From Pseudolactococcus laudensis (GTDB lineage Bacteria; Bacillota; Bacilli; Lactobacillales; Streptococcaceae), in contig NZ_JACBNY010000005.1 of the NCBI RefSeq assembly GCF_013449735.1, forward strand, positions 1 to 64,000: a stretch of 64,000 bases of DNA, read 5' to 3'. The notes under the pieces are model-generated. The model had not been told where the DNA came from, did not search any database, and saw only the letters and a program-made list of their open reading frames with translations. Positions 1 to 7,593 of the stretch are shown here, one piece after another (position 1 is the first letter of the stretch; the number at the start of each line of letters is the position of its first letter). The translations under genes and the position numbers were made by a program.

Positions 1-45
1 CTGTCTAAAATAAGAATAAACAGTCAAGTGGCGTCTGTAACATAA

Positions 46-87
46 AGAAAAACACAGTAGACTATGCTTAGTTTTCTGTGTTTTTTT
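46..87. terminator. Probable bidirectional terminator
   Basis: An inverted repeat pairs AAAAACACAG (48-57) with CTGTGTTTTT (76-85), with a T run on either strand. It lies just after the minus-strand small-gene cluster at 143-681 and probably ends it. The loop is long (18 nt), so strength is uncertain. Confidence 0.55.
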
Positions 88-142
88 CTAATTTCATTTA
101 GAGGTGAATTAATTGGTAGTTATTAGATGTGCCCTATATGAT

Positions 143-271
143 TTAAAACTTTATTCGAGTACTCAATATCAATCCCATTTGATTTATTAGAAACTTTTGC
201 AATTTTTTTAGATGACTAATTTCTTGCATACTAATTTCTATAGATTTGTTAATATTTTTAATACTATCCAT
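143..271 (-). CDS. Hypothetical 42-aa protein
   Basis: A short ORF begins with ATG directly after the stop codon of the upstream 84-aa gene (TAA then ATG, no gap). A GAGG motif lies about 11 nt upstream of the start. The predicted product is lysine- and isoleucine-rich and helical, with no signal peptide or membrane segment. The tight junction suggests it is the last gene of a three-gene minus-strand operon that ends at the 46-87 hairpin. I do not recognise a family. A faint likeness to the C-terminal coil of type I restriction specificity subunits is too weak to use. Confidence 0.4.
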   Translation of the reverse strand: MDSIKNINKSIEISMQEISHLKKLQKFLINQMGLILSTRIKF

Positions 272-526
272 TTAAAATATAACCTCTGAATTGGAAAATT
301 TTTGATGATTTTTATAATTTCCAATAATACGATTATTAAAAGTCATCAATCTTGTTCGTACATTCTGCAAATGTCCTTGATAAGAACGTAAGTGCTGTTC
401 TTTCATAGCCTGTTTATCTGCTAGCTCTTGTCTATATTTACACTTTTTATCATAATCTAGTTGCCACCATACACACCCGATAGCTAAAAGACTACCTAAA
501 CATTCTGCTAAATTACCAATTTCCAT
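272..526 (-). CDS. Hypothetical small membrane-anchored protein
   Basis: The predicted product is 84 aa: one N-terminal hydrophobic segment (about residues 8-26, ending in CVWWQ) and then a charged helical tail rich in K, Q and R. The chosen start is the ATG at 526, which overlaps the stop of the preceding 51-aa gene (TAATG) and has GGAGG about 10 nt upstream. An in-frame ATG at 544 has no good ribosome binding site. The coupling argues that both genes are real. No family is recognised. Possible roles such as immunity or phage-remnant protein are guesses. Confidence 0.5.
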   Translation of the reverse strand: MEIGNLAECLGSLLAIGCVWWQLDYDKKCKYRQELADKQAMKEQHLRSYQGHLQNVRTRLMTFNNRIIGNYKNHQKFSNSEVIF

Positions 527-681
527 TACATCTTTAACCTCCATTTATTATTTTTATCAATTATATCAAAAAAACAAAATATAATAAAGATATAATTTAA
601 AATAAAAAAAATTGAATTGATTATAAAATAAATACAAGTGCGTATTAAAATAATAAACCAACCGTTCTCAAATTTCTTCAT
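526..681 (-). CDS. Hypothetical very hydrophobic 51-aa peptide
   Basis: The product is almost entirely I, F and L between residues 8 and 40 (one long or two short membrane helices) with a charged C-terminal end. Its stop overlaps the ATG of the next gene and its 3' end carries that gene's Shine-Dalgarno. The start is unclear: the ATG at 681 lacks a clear ribosome binding site and the ATG at 723 would overlap a decayed gene. The MITE at 752-905 lies just upstream and may have separated the gene from its original promoter. Confidence 0.35.
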   Translation of the reverse strand: MKKFENGWFIILIRTCIYFIINSIFFILNYIFIIFCFFDIIDKNNKWRLKM

Positions 682-751
682 CCTAAAACCAATCTCAGAA
701 ATAATAATAAAGACTCCCATCAAGACTAACTGAAATCAATTGAAAAATTAA

Positions 752-905
752 GGGCACCTCTAAAAACTGCTTTTGATAACTTTTGAGATAAATTTTTCTA
801 GCGCTAGGCATTGCGACAAAGCTTACTGCTGTAAGGTGCGGAGCAATAACGACGCGATAGGTAAATTTAGCCAAAAGTGGTAAATTTGAGTTTTTAGAGG
901 TGCCC
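752..905. mobile_element. 154-bp MITE-like element with perfect terminal inverted repeats
   Basis: A 17-bp perfect terminal inverted repeat, GGGCACCTCTAAAAACT (752-768 and, inverted, 889-905), is flanked on both sides by TTAA (748-751, 906-909), which looks like a target duplication. The interior has no transposase gene, so this is a non-autonomous element. One minus-strand frame stays open through it, which makes a misleading 99-codon ORF (695-994). No second copy was seen in this window. The parent IS family was not identified. Confidence 0.75.
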
Positions 906-1126
906 TTAAACAGAGTAAGCTCTAACTTAAAACTCAGCCACTCATCAATAATCCGATGATAATAATCAGGAATACCCAACACCAATTTATCCAAAATACT
1001 AAACCTAAATAATAACTGCGATGACCATTCCGAATTTATTCAAACTGCTTTACACAATCCATCTTGTGTTGCAATTAATGAATCATTTAATCGTGTGATT
1101 ATTTCCTCTAGTTCTTTTGTCTTTAT
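906..1126 (-). pseudogene. Remnant of an unknown gene, interrupted by the MITE
   Basis: Two coding-looking fragments follow each other on the minus strand: about 28 codons (1126 down to about 1043) with a strong GGGAGGAG upstream but ATA where a start should be, and a second fragment in another frame (about 1040-909) that runs into the MITE. The layout suggests a lost start, a frameshift and an insertion in one small gene. The family is not recognised and the reconstruction is inference. Confidence 0.3.
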
Positions 1127-1153
1127 TCTCCTCCCATTACTATCATCATTTAT

Positions 1154-1197
1154 AAAGTAAAAACCGCTATGTCCTGATACATAGCGGTTTTTACTTT
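1154..1197. terminator. Strong hairpin terminator of hrtBA
   Basis: A 19-bp perfect stem (1154-1172 with 1179-1197) encloses the 6-nt loop CCTGAT. The stem core is CCGCTATGT with A/T-rich flanks, giving a T run on both strands. It lies 13 bp after the hrtA stop codon, so it ends hrtBA and could also work from the other side. Confidence 0.9.
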
Positions 1198-1209
1198 ATT
1201 TTTAAATAT

Positions 1210-1878
1210 TTAATGTTTCTCAGTCAAAACACCATCTTGCATCAAATATACCTTATCACAATGATCAACCAAGCGTAAATCATGTGTGACCATAATCGTC
1301 GCTTTGTTCTTTTTCTTGGTTTCTTCCGCAAGGATTTTCACGACTTCAAAAGCTTTATCAGTATCAAGACTTGCTGTTGGCTCATCAGCTAAGATAATCG
1401 TAGGGTCATGATAAAGCGCACGAACAATCGCAACACGTTGTCTTTCACCACCAGATAAATCTTCTGGGTATTTATTAACTAACGAGGATACACCGAGTTG
1501 TTCAAACAACTCATCTCCTTTTGATTTAGCCTTACTTTTAGTGACTTTATCAACTAGTTTGAGTTGATTTTTGACCGTTAAAAATGGTACTAAATTTGAG
1601 CTCTGAAGGATAAAACCAATCTCATCGAACCGTAATTTAGCACGTTCTTTTTCCTTTTTACCACTGAAAGTTTTACCATTAATGAGTACTTCACCATTGG
1701 ACGGTGCCTGTAAGCCACCTGCAATGGTTAAGAAAGTACTTTTACCTGATCCTGACGGTCCAATAATGGCAACAAATTCGCCTTTTTTAACCGAAAAATC
1801 AGTACTCTTTAACGCCTCAATGATTTCATCACCGTCTTTAAAAGACTTCGTGACATTTTTAAATTCTATTGCATTCAT
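1210..1878 (-). CDS. hrtA: ABC transporter ATP-binding protein, heme exporter HrtA type
   Basis: The 222-aa protein is a complete ABC ATPase: Walker A GPSGSGKST (about residues 41-49), Q-loop region near FILQSSN, signature LSGGERQRVA (about 141-150), Walker B ILADEPTA, and the switch histidine in VTHDLRLVD. Length and sequence fit the MacB/LolD-like ATPases that pair with FtsX-type permeases. It starts 13 bp after the stop of hrtB on the same strand, so the two form one operon. In Lactococcus the HrtBA pair pumps out excess heme under the TetR-type regulator HrtR, and no hrtR is seen next to it here. The heme assignment rests mainly on the partner permease. A peptide or other hydrophobic substrate is possible. 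Confidence 0.75.
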   Translation of the reverse strand: MNAIEFKNVTKSFKDGDEIIEALKSTDFSVKKGEFVAIIGPSGSGKSTFLTIAGGLQAPSNGEVLINGKTFSGKKEKERAKLRFDEIGFILQSSNLVPFLTVKNQLKLVDKVTKSKAKSKGDELFEQLGVSSLVNKYPEDLSGGERQRVAIVRALYHDPTIILADEPTASLDTDKAFEVVKILAEETKKKNKATIMVTHDLRLVDHCDKVYLMQDGVLTEKH

Positions 1879-1891
1879 CAGTTACTCCTGT

Positions 1892-2959
1892 CTACCCAAT
1901 CGCTTTTAAAGGATCAATTTTAACAATCGAGCGCACCGAGAACAGAGCACCCAAAATTGCAACTAATACAATCAACACGGCAATAACAGCAAGGAATACC
2001 GGCTGACTTTGGAAAGGTACAGCATCAGGCAATACGAGCGCAGATAAAACTGTTGCGACTAAACCTGTAACCACACCTGTGAAAGCGAGAATAAAAGTCT
2101 GTGCTACTACAGAATTTGCAATATAACGACTTGAAATCCCTTGTGCCTTCATAACACCGAAAATCGCCATTTTTTGCATTGTTAAAACGTAAATGAAGAT
2201 ACCGATAACAATCGCAGCAATCACCACAAGAAAGCCAATCATAAAGCCGAAAGTCAGAACTTGCGCACTATAACCAGGCAACTTATTAATAAAGTCATCT
2301 ATTGATAGTTTTTTCAAGCCTGCAGTTTCACTAGGCGTCCCTTTTGTGACAATGGCATTAACACTTACAGATTGTTGGCCAGACGCGCTGGCACCATTAC
2401 GCATTAGCTGAAAAGTCTCTAATGATGTATAAAGTACAGGCGACACACTGAATTTAGCCTGATCAGTGAAACCCACGATAGTTAAAACCTGATCGTTGGT
2501 TGCCAGTTTAACTTTATCTCCTAACTTATAATCGTATTGTGTCTCTAGACTCTTGTCAGCGACAACATCACCAGTTTCTTGAAACATTTTACCTTTGACG
2601 ATATTAGGTCTTAGGAATTGTTCAGGATTAATGACAAAGAAACTGACATTTTGTTTCTTTTGGTCATCCTTACTATCGATGATTATCCCAGGTGTCTGAG
2701 CTAGAACAGCTTTTTCTTTCGCCTTCACCTGATCAAGCATTTTAGGATCCAATCTTGACATGTACAAGCTGTCATTGGCATTATCTGACAAGAGAATATC
2801 TGTCGCATGCCATTTATCAACAGCCATGCGATTTTCTTGTGCCAAACCATAAGATAGACCTGTCAGGAAAAAGACAAGATAGGCAATTAAAAAGGTTACG
2901 CCAATCACCAGTGCGTACCTCAATTTTGAATGTTTAATTTCATTAAGTGCTAAAAACAT
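1892..2959 (-). CDS. hrtB: FtsX-like ABC permease, heme exporter HrtB type
   Basis: The 355-aa protein has the MacB/FtsX permease layout: one N-terminal membrane helix (about 13-35), a large extracellular domain (about 40-230), then three C-terminal helices (about 235-260, 285-310, 320-345). The N terminus MFLALNEIKHSKLRY and the overall length match HrtB-type permeases of lactococci and streptococci. It is first in the operon. Upstream are a good Shine-Dalgarno (AGGGGG) and an extended -10 box TATACT at 2985-2990. No nearby HrtR gene or operator could be recognised, so heme control here is unproven. Confidence 0.7.
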   Translation of the reverse strand: MFLALNEIKHSKLRYALVIGVTFLIAYLVFFLTGLSYGLAQENRMAVDKWHATDILLSDNANDSLYMSRLDPKMLDQVKAKEKAVLAQTPGIIIDSKDDQKKQNVSFFVINPEQFLRPNIVKGKMFQETGDVVADKSLETQYDYKLGDKVKLATNDQVLTIVGFTDQAKFSVSPVLYTSLETFQLMRNGASASGQQSVSVNAIVTKGTPSETAGLKKLSIDDFINKLPGYSAQVLTFGFMIGFLVVIAAIVIGIFIYVLTMQKMAIFGVMKAQGISSRYIANSVVAQTFILAFTGVVTGLVATVLSALVLPDAVPFQSQPVFLAVIAVLIVLVAILGALFSVRSIVKIDPLKAIG

Positions 2960-3065
2960 AGCATAAATCCCCCTTTGCTTTTTTAGTATAACACAAAATT
3001 TTGATTGACTCAGGTTTCAGAAATTAAAAAAACAATTTTATTATAACAAACCTCCTATCATCCCA

Positions 3066-3099
3066 AATAAAAAGACTTGTAAGCAATTGACAAGTCTTT
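3066..3099 (-). terminator. Terminator after yidD
   Basis: A perfect 10-bp stem pairs AAAGACTTGT (3071-3080) with ACAAGTCTTT (3090-3099). The T run follows on the minus strand. It lies 25 bp beyond the yidD stop codon. Confidence 0.85.
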
Positions 3100-3123
3100 C
3101 AAATTTATTATTTAGCTTGAGCA

Positions 3124-3390
3124 CTACTGTTTATAAGGATTAACAGGATTACGTTTTAATGAAAAATGGTCTGGAACATAATCAACACCACCTTTTACAA
3201 ACGGATTGCATCGCAAAATTCGTGCTGTGCCCATTAGTACACCAAGAAAGCCATGTTTTTGAATGGCGACAATCATATAATTCGAGCAGGTCGGATGATA
3301 ACGACAAGCCCCTGGAAGTAAAGGCGAAATAGCAACTTGATAAAACCTAACAGGTGCGATAAGCACGCGAGTAATCATTTTTCTAAGCAT
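3124..3390 (-). CDS. yidD: Membrane protein insertion efficiency factor YidD
   Basis: The 88-aa protein carries the YidD hallmark: an amphipathic N terminus ([10 protein letters not shown]), then three conserved cysteines in [11 protein letters not shown] and LRCNPF, and the segment [10 protein letters not shown]. YidD lies at the inner face of the membrane and helps YidC/Sec insert membrane proteins. It stands alone between hrtB and ciaH. The start could be either ATG at 3390 or the ATG four codons on. Neither has a strong Shine-Dalgarno. Confidence 0.93.
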   Translation of the reverse strand: MLRKMITRVLIAPVRFYQVAISPLLPGACRYHPTCSNYMIVAIQKHGFLGVLMGTARILRCNPFVKGGVDYVPDHFSLKRNPVNPYKQ

Positions 3391-3434
3391 GGTGCTTTTA
3401 TTTTCTTTCGTTTAATTATGAATTAATGGTTAAC

Positions 3435-4784
3435 TCAGGCACGTAATTTAATGATAAATTTAGTGCCTTGAGGCTGATTATCTTGAACATCAATCCTTCC
3501 GCCACAAGCATCAATAATTTGCTTAGCAAGAGATAAACCTAAGCCAAATCCACCTTTTTGTCGAGTTCGAGCCTTATCTACTCGGTAAAATCGGTCAAAG
3601 ATTTTCTTTTTATCTTCATTAGAAATACCATATCCAGTATCCGAGGTTGTGATAACCAGATTTTGACCGGTTTTTTCGACTTTAATATCAATCTGACTTC
3701 CCACATCTGTGTATTTAACAGCATTATCAAACAAAATCGTAAGGACCTGTTTAATCAGACTTTCATCTAGTTTAACACGATCTTTAAGGTGGACTGAGCT
3801 CGTAAACTCTCTTTCAGAATTTTCGGCGAGGAGTTTATAATTTTCAAATATTTTTTCGAAGTAGGTCTGATCAACTGTCGTCAGCTCTACTTTAAGACCA
3901 CCGTCTCGTTTAGCTAGATTAAGCAGGTTACTGGTTAGCATTCGCATATTTCGGACTTCTGCCAGACTCTGCGAAATGTTTTCACTTTGATCAATAATCG
4001 TAGCAGTTGGTTTCTGGAACAAAAGTTCCAAGCGGTTTTGTAAGATAGCCAACGGTGTTCTCAATTCATGACTGGCATTTTCAACAAAATTCTTTTCTTT
4101 CTCATAAGCCGCCAAGACTGGTTTCTGTGACCACCTAGAGAGATAAATAGAGGCTACCAGTGAAATAAGCCAAAAGCTGACCATGGTCGTTAAGATAATA
4201 AATTGACTTCGGGATAGGCTGTCTGATAACTGATCGACATTAACAAAAATTTGGATATAGGCAATATTAGTCGTGATGTTTTTATCAAAGGTTACTTTGA
4301 AGGTTTTAGTGCGGTAAAGAAGGGCATCTCCCGATGTTTTGATAGTGACTGTGCTAATCTTACCAACATTTGATTTGTCAAATTTTATATCTTCAGCAAC
4401 TGTAGACGTTTCTAAATTAGTATCAGCATTTAAAATCTGACCTTTTTTATCATAAAGAATGACGGTTTGGTTCGGAGAAAAAACAGAGATTTGTGTACCC
4501 GATACAGAACTTGTCTCGTTACTTTGACTATTGACAGGACCGTCAGAAAAAATGGTCGTGTTATTAGTGCCATGCAAGGCTAAATTTGTCAGCATGAGGG
4601 GATTTTTAGCTAATCTTTCAATGGTCTCATCTGTTGATTTATAAATGCCTGAAGTCAATGTTTGCAAGATAATGACGGATAGGGCCACGAAAATGACCGT
4701 AAAGACGACAAAGAAATGCAAAAAATGTTTCACATCAAAGCGAAACAAGTGATGACTGGCGAATTTTTTGACGATTTTTTTCAT
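3435..4784 (-). CDS. ciaH: Sensor histidine kinase CiaH
   Basis: The 449-aa kinase has two membrane helices (about 23-45 and 195-217) around an extracellular sensing domain of about 150 residues, then the H-box ENASHELRTPL (phosphoaccepting His near residue 239), N-box LFDNAVKYTD, G1 box DTGYGIS and G2 box GGFGLGLSLAKQI. It lies 36 bp downstream of the response regulator on the same strand. The regulator is unmistakably CiaR-like, so this is its partner CiaH. In streptococci CiaRH responds to cell-envelope stress and controls competence, beta-lactam tolerance and small RNAs. A probable small-RNA target of the system lies at 47621-47696. Confidence 0.92.
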   Translation of the reverse strand: MKKIVKKFASHHLFRFDVKHFLHFFVVFTVIFVALSVIILQTLTSGIYKSTDETIERLAKNPLMLTNLALHGTNNTTIFSDGPVNSQSNETSSVSGTQISVFSPNQTVILYDKKGQILNADTNLETSTVAEDIKFDKSNVGKISTVTIKTSGDALLYRTKTFKVTFDKNITTNIAYIQIFVNVDQLSDSLSRSQFIILTTMVSFWLISLVASIYLSRWSQKPVLAAYEKEKNFVENASHELRTPLAILQNRLELLFQKPTATIIDQSENISQSLAEVRNMRMLTSNLLNLAKRDGGLKVELTTVDQTYFEKIFENYKLLAENSEREFTSSVHLKDRVKLDESLIKQVLTILFDNAVKYTDVGSQIDIKVEKTGQNLVITTSDTGYGISNEDKKKIFDRFYRVDKARTRQKGGFGLGLSLAKQIIDACGGRIDVQDNQPQGTKFIIKLRA

Positions 4785-4820
4785 GCGTTTTTATCTTTAT
4801 CTTTTTTCATATACTCTAGC

Positions 4821-5492
4821 CTATCTTAAAATATAACCGACATTGCGCAAGGTGGAAAGATTTTCCGCAAATTCGGTGCCTTTGAGTTTCTTGCGTAATT
4901 TTGACATATAGACTTCTACAACGGTGACGGTTGTATCGCTATCAAACCCCCAAATACGGTCGAAAATCTGCTCTTTAGGTAAAATGACATTACGATTTTG
5001 CAGAAAATATAGGAGCAAATCAAATTCTTTTCCAAGAATTTCGACGGGTTTTCCTGATATTGTCACTTGATTGTTAGCCGTATTGACGACGAGAGCATCG
5101 CCATATTTAATGGTCGAAGTATCTTCAAGTTTGCCTGAGCGTTTGAGTAGAGCCTGAATCCGTGCTTTCAGTTCATCTAAATAGAAAGGCTTGGTTAGGT
5201 AATCATCTGCACCAATTTCAAAGCCATGCATTTTATCATCTAGGCTTTCTTTAGCGGTCATGATTAGAACGGGAGTTTTTACACCTTTGGCACGAAGTTC
5301 AGCTAGGACTTCAAAGCCATTCTTTTCTGGCAACATGAGGTCAAGTAAAATGATGTCATAAATGTTCATTTCTGCTTCATATAAGCCTTCATCACCATCA
5401 AAAACCTGAACGACATCAGCAAAATTTTCTAAAAAATCATAAACGGAATTGGATAAAGATAGGTCATCTTCTACTAATAGGATTTTGATCAT
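4821..5492 (-). CDS. ciaR: Response regulator CiaR
   Basis: The 223-aa OmpR/PhoB-type regulator has an N-terminal receiver domain with the acidic pair EDD near residue 8, phosphoacceptor Asp in [12 protein letters not shown] (about 51), Thr in MTAKES and Lys in [15 protein letters not shown]-terminal winged helix (about 125-223) ends in [11 protein letters not shown]. The sequence tracks streptococcal CiaR over its whole length. GAGAGG provides the ribosome binding site. CiaR binds direct repeats TTTAAG-N5-TTTAAG. One such box is in this window at 47582-47598. A 14-bp inverted repeat lies in its leader (5520-5564). Confidence 0.95.
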   Translation of the reverse strand: MIKILLVEDDLSLSNSVYDFLENFADVVQVFDGDEGLYEAEMNIYDIILLDLMLPEKNGFEVLAELRAKGVKTPVLIMTAKESLDDKMHGFEIGADDYLTKPFYLDELKARIQALLKRSGKLEDTSTIKYGDALVVNTANNQVTISGKPVEILGKEFDLLLYFLQNRNVILPKEQIFDRIWGFDSDTTVTVVEVYMSKLRKKLKGTEFAENLSTLRNVGYILR

Positions 5493-5519
5493 CGTCTTGT
5501 TTACCTCTCTTAAATCATC

Positions 5520-5564
5520 AGGCTACTATGCAAAGGTATTCTTAAAACCATTGCATAGTAGCCT
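5520..5564. repeat. Long inverted repeat in the ciaR leader region
   Basis: A perfect 14-bp inverted repeat, AGGCTACTATGCAA (5520-5533) and its complement (5551-5564), has a 17-nt spacer. It lies between the malR terminator and ciaR. Neither side has a clean T run, so a simple terminator is not convincing. It could form a 5' leader hairpin on the ciaRH mRNA, a protein-binding site, or a weak terminator. Confidence 0.6.
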
Positions 5565-5624
5565 TTTATCAACTTGCTTTCTTTTTATTTTACACTATTT
5601 TAGTCTAAAAAACTTAAGATAAAC

Positions 5625-5649
5625 ATAAAAAAGCCGTCAGTTGACAGCT
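5625..5649 (-). terminator. Terminator overlapping the malR stop codon
   Basis: The stem pairs 5632-5638 with 5643-5649 (one G-T pair, 4-nt loop) and is followed on the minus strand by six T. The hairpin includes the malR stop codon, so the 3' untranslated region is very short. Confidence 0.75.
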
Positions 5650-6611
5650 TTCGTTGACTCGCGCACCTTAAGCTCAAAAGGTACGGTTACTTTTTCTCGA
5701 AAATCAGCGGGATCTGCAAGTAAATGCAATAACTTTTGCACCGAACGATGACCGAGTTGCGTGATATTAATATCAAAGGTCGTCAAATAAGGATGAATCA
5801 AGCTAGCAAAGACAGAGTTATTAAAGGAAATCACTGAAATATCATCAGGTACATTGATGCCACGCTCTGTCAACCCTTGAATAACTTTGATTGCTAGGAT
5901 ATCATCTAGCACCACGAGTGCCGTTACATCACCTACCGCAAGACTTTCTGTCGTATTAAGCAACTGACCACTAAGCCCAAGCAATTTAATCTTTTCGTCA
6001 AAACCGCGATAACGCTCATGAAAAACTTCACCTTTGTCTGTATTCGTCACAAATGCTAATTTTTTGTGACCCAAACTTGCAAGATATTGGGCAGCCTCAG
6101 CCCCCATAAGTTTATTATCGTTATCAACGGCCGTGATCTCATTTGCTCGCTCAATAGGCGTCCCGACAATGACAAAGGGAATCTCATCTGCCAACAAATA
6201 ATCTCGCACATCGTCAGCTTGTCCTGCATAAAGTACGATAAAACCATCGACCCGTTTTTCCTGATACATGACTCTGACTTGACTCAAGAGCTCCTCATTT
6301 GTATGACCGGAGGCGATAGAAACCGTGATTTTGTTTTGACGGGCCTCTTCGTTAATCGCTGTCAAAATTTTCATGAAAAAAGGTTGCTCAGACTTATTTT
6401 CAATTGGGGGGAAAATGACACCAATAGCACCAGCCTTGCCACTTGCAAGCATCTGTGCTGCTGAGTTTCTTGAATACCCAAGGTCAGCCATAGCTTTCCT
6501 AACTTTTTCTTTCGTCTTTTCAGAAATCGCCGAATGATTATGAATCGCTCGACTAACTGTTGACGGATTAACACCTGCACGTCTGGCCACATCTTTGATT
6601 GTAACTGCCAT
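5637..6611 (-). CDS. malR: LacI-family maltose regulator MalR
   Basis: The 324-aa protein has an N-terminal helix-turn-helix (TIKDVARRAGVNPSTVSRAI, residues 4-23), a hinge helix ending at AAQMLASGKAG, and a periplasmic-binding-protein-like sugar domain. Family and position at the edge of the maltose locus identify it as MalR. Its likely operators are the TGCAAACGTTTGCA-type palindromes in front of agl, dexC, mapA, dexB and malE. The start at 6611 is supported by AAGGAG seven bases upstream, and that Shine-Dalgarno is the last part of a repeated leader element (6619-6828). In lactococci MalR acts together with CcpA. Whether it represses or activates here cannot be read from the sequence. Confidence 0.88.
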   Translation of the reverse strand: MAVTIKDVARRAGVNPSTVSRAIHNHSAISEKTKEKVRKAMADLGYSRNSAAQMLASGKAGAIGVIFPPIENKSEQPFFMKILTAINEEARQNKITVSIASGHTNEELLSQVRVMYQEKRVDGFIVLYAGQADDVRDYLLADEIPFVIVGTPIERANEITAVDNDNKLMGAEAAQYLASLGHKKLAFVTNTDKGEVFHERYRGFDEKIKLLGLSGQLLNTTESLAVGDVTALVVLDDILAIKVIQGLTERGINVPDDISVISFNNSVFASLIHPYLTTFDINITQLGHRSVQKLLHLLADPADFREKVTVPFELKVRESTKAVN

Positions 6612-6618
6612 TGTTCTC

Positions 6619-6828
6619 CTTTCTGCGCTTTCAAGACTTTATGAAAGCTTGAAACTTGACCTTCGCTTGCGCTACGTCCAAGCGGGGTCATTCGCGAACT
6701 TTGTCCGCTCAAAGTCTTTCTGCGCTTTCAACACATTACGAAAGCTTGAAACTTGACCTTCGCTTGCGCTAGGTCCAAGCGGGGTCATTCGCGAACTTTG
6801 TTCGCTCAAAGTCTTTCTGCGCTTTCAT
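6619..6828 (-). repeat. Tandem leader element, 2.2 copies of 97 bp, upstream of malR
   Basis: Two direct copies (6619-6715, 6716-6812) plus a partial third start fill the malR leader. Read as malR mRNA, each copy has GTTCGCGAATGA, a hairpin (CGCTTG pairing with CAAGCG), the constant box TCAAGTTTCAAG, a second hairpin (GCTTTCA pairing with TGAAAGC) and CGCAGAAAG. The copy next to malR runs directly into its Shine-Dalgarno. The two copies differ at about seven positions. The same element with other hairpin sequences occurs at 29614-29690 and 47347-47540. Confidence 0.9.
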
Positions 6829-6890
6829 TTTTTAAAAGCATGTTATTTTATTTATTTTTAAAATCCATCTCATTCTTTCATAATAAGCAG

Positions 6891-6923
6891 AAAAACGGAA
6901 AACGGCTTGAAAGCGTTTCCGTC
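6891..6923 (-). terminator. Terminator after pgmB, with cre-like core
   Basis: ACGGAAA (6895-6901) pairs with TTTCCGT (6916-6922), and the minus strand continues into a T run. The inner part contains TGAAAGCGTTTCCG, which resembles a CcpA site, but its use in the stem explains it equally well. Confidence 0.65.
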
Positions 6924-6929
6924 TACTAA

Positions 6930-7592
6930 CTATTTATTGTCCCATACTTCTGTTAAAAAATCAAGCGTCAACTGGCTTGTATCAGAGACGAGCGCAATAT
7001 CTGTGCCTAATACTTCTGCTTTACCGACACCAATCGGTAACACGTTTGCGGCTTTAATCGCAGCAATACCAGAATAAGCATCTTCAATCCCGATAGCTTG
7101 GCTCACATCGACACCAACACCTTCAGCAGCAGCAATGAAAATATCTGGTGCTGGTTTGCTTGCGGCTACTTTTGCAGGATCAGCAATGGCATCAAAATAA
7201 TCTGTCAATTGCATCTGGTCTAGCAAGAAAGGGCAATTTTTTGATGCGGATGCCAAAGCGATTTTAATACCTTGTCCCCGTAAATCTTGAAGTAATTGTA
7301 AAATACCAGGGTAGACATCTTTGGGTGACACCGCTTGAATCATCTCGACGTAATTGTCATTTTTAAGTTTGGCCATGGCAGCAAATTCTTCTGCTGTATA
7401 GTCATTTTCCTTGCCACCATGTTCTAAAATACGACGCAAGGATTCTTCACGTGAGACACCTTTCAGGTTTTCGTTGAACTCACGGTCAATCTTAATCCCA
7501 ATTTCCTTGGCCAATTTTTCCCAGGCTAGAAAATGATATTCTGCAGTGTCTGTAATGACACCGTCAAGATCAAATAATACTGCTTGAAACAT
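6930..7592 (-). CDS. pgmB: Beta-phosphoglucomutase
   Basis: This HAD-family enzyme (220 aa) converts beta-glucose 1-phosphate to glucose 6-phosphate. The catalytic motif [13 protein letters not shown] has nucleophile Asp and acid-base Asp two residues apart. Ser in ALASASKN, Lys in ASKPAPDIF and the acidic pair in GIEDAYSG complete the active site. The ATG at 7592 is preferred over an upstream in-frame start because AGGTGG sits just before it and it follows the mapA stop by one base. Together with MapA it turns maltose into glucose plus glucose 6-phosphate with only one ATP-dependent step. It is co-transcribed with mapA. Confidence 0.94.
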   Translation of the reverse strand: MFQAVLFDLDGVITDTAEYHFLAWEKLAKEIGIKIDREFNENLKGVSREESLRRILEHGGKENDYTAEEFAAMAKLKNDNYVEMIQAVSPKDVYPGILQLLQDLRGQGIKIALASASKNCPFLLDQMQLTDYFDAIADPAKVAASKPAPDIFIAAAEGVGVDVSQAIGIEDAYSGIAAIKAANVLPIGVGKAEVLGTDIALVSDTSQLTLDFLTEVWDNK

Positions 7593-7593
7593 C

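Noticed and set aside
143-271. Type I restriction specificity (HsdS) fragment
   Set aside because: The likeness is limited to a short Lys/Leu/Gln coil; no other restriction gene is near.
695-994. 99-codon minus-strand ORF
   Set aside because: Most of it is the interior of the MITE. The flanking parts belong to a decayed gene, so it is not a real protein.
6371-6712. 113-codon minus-strand ORF over the malR start
   Set aside because: Out-of-frame shadow of malR plus the leader repeat.
6908-6921. CcpA site TGAAAGCGTTTCCG upstream of malR
   Set aside because: It lies inside the pgmB terminator stem, which explains its symmetry. A second role is possible but not supported.
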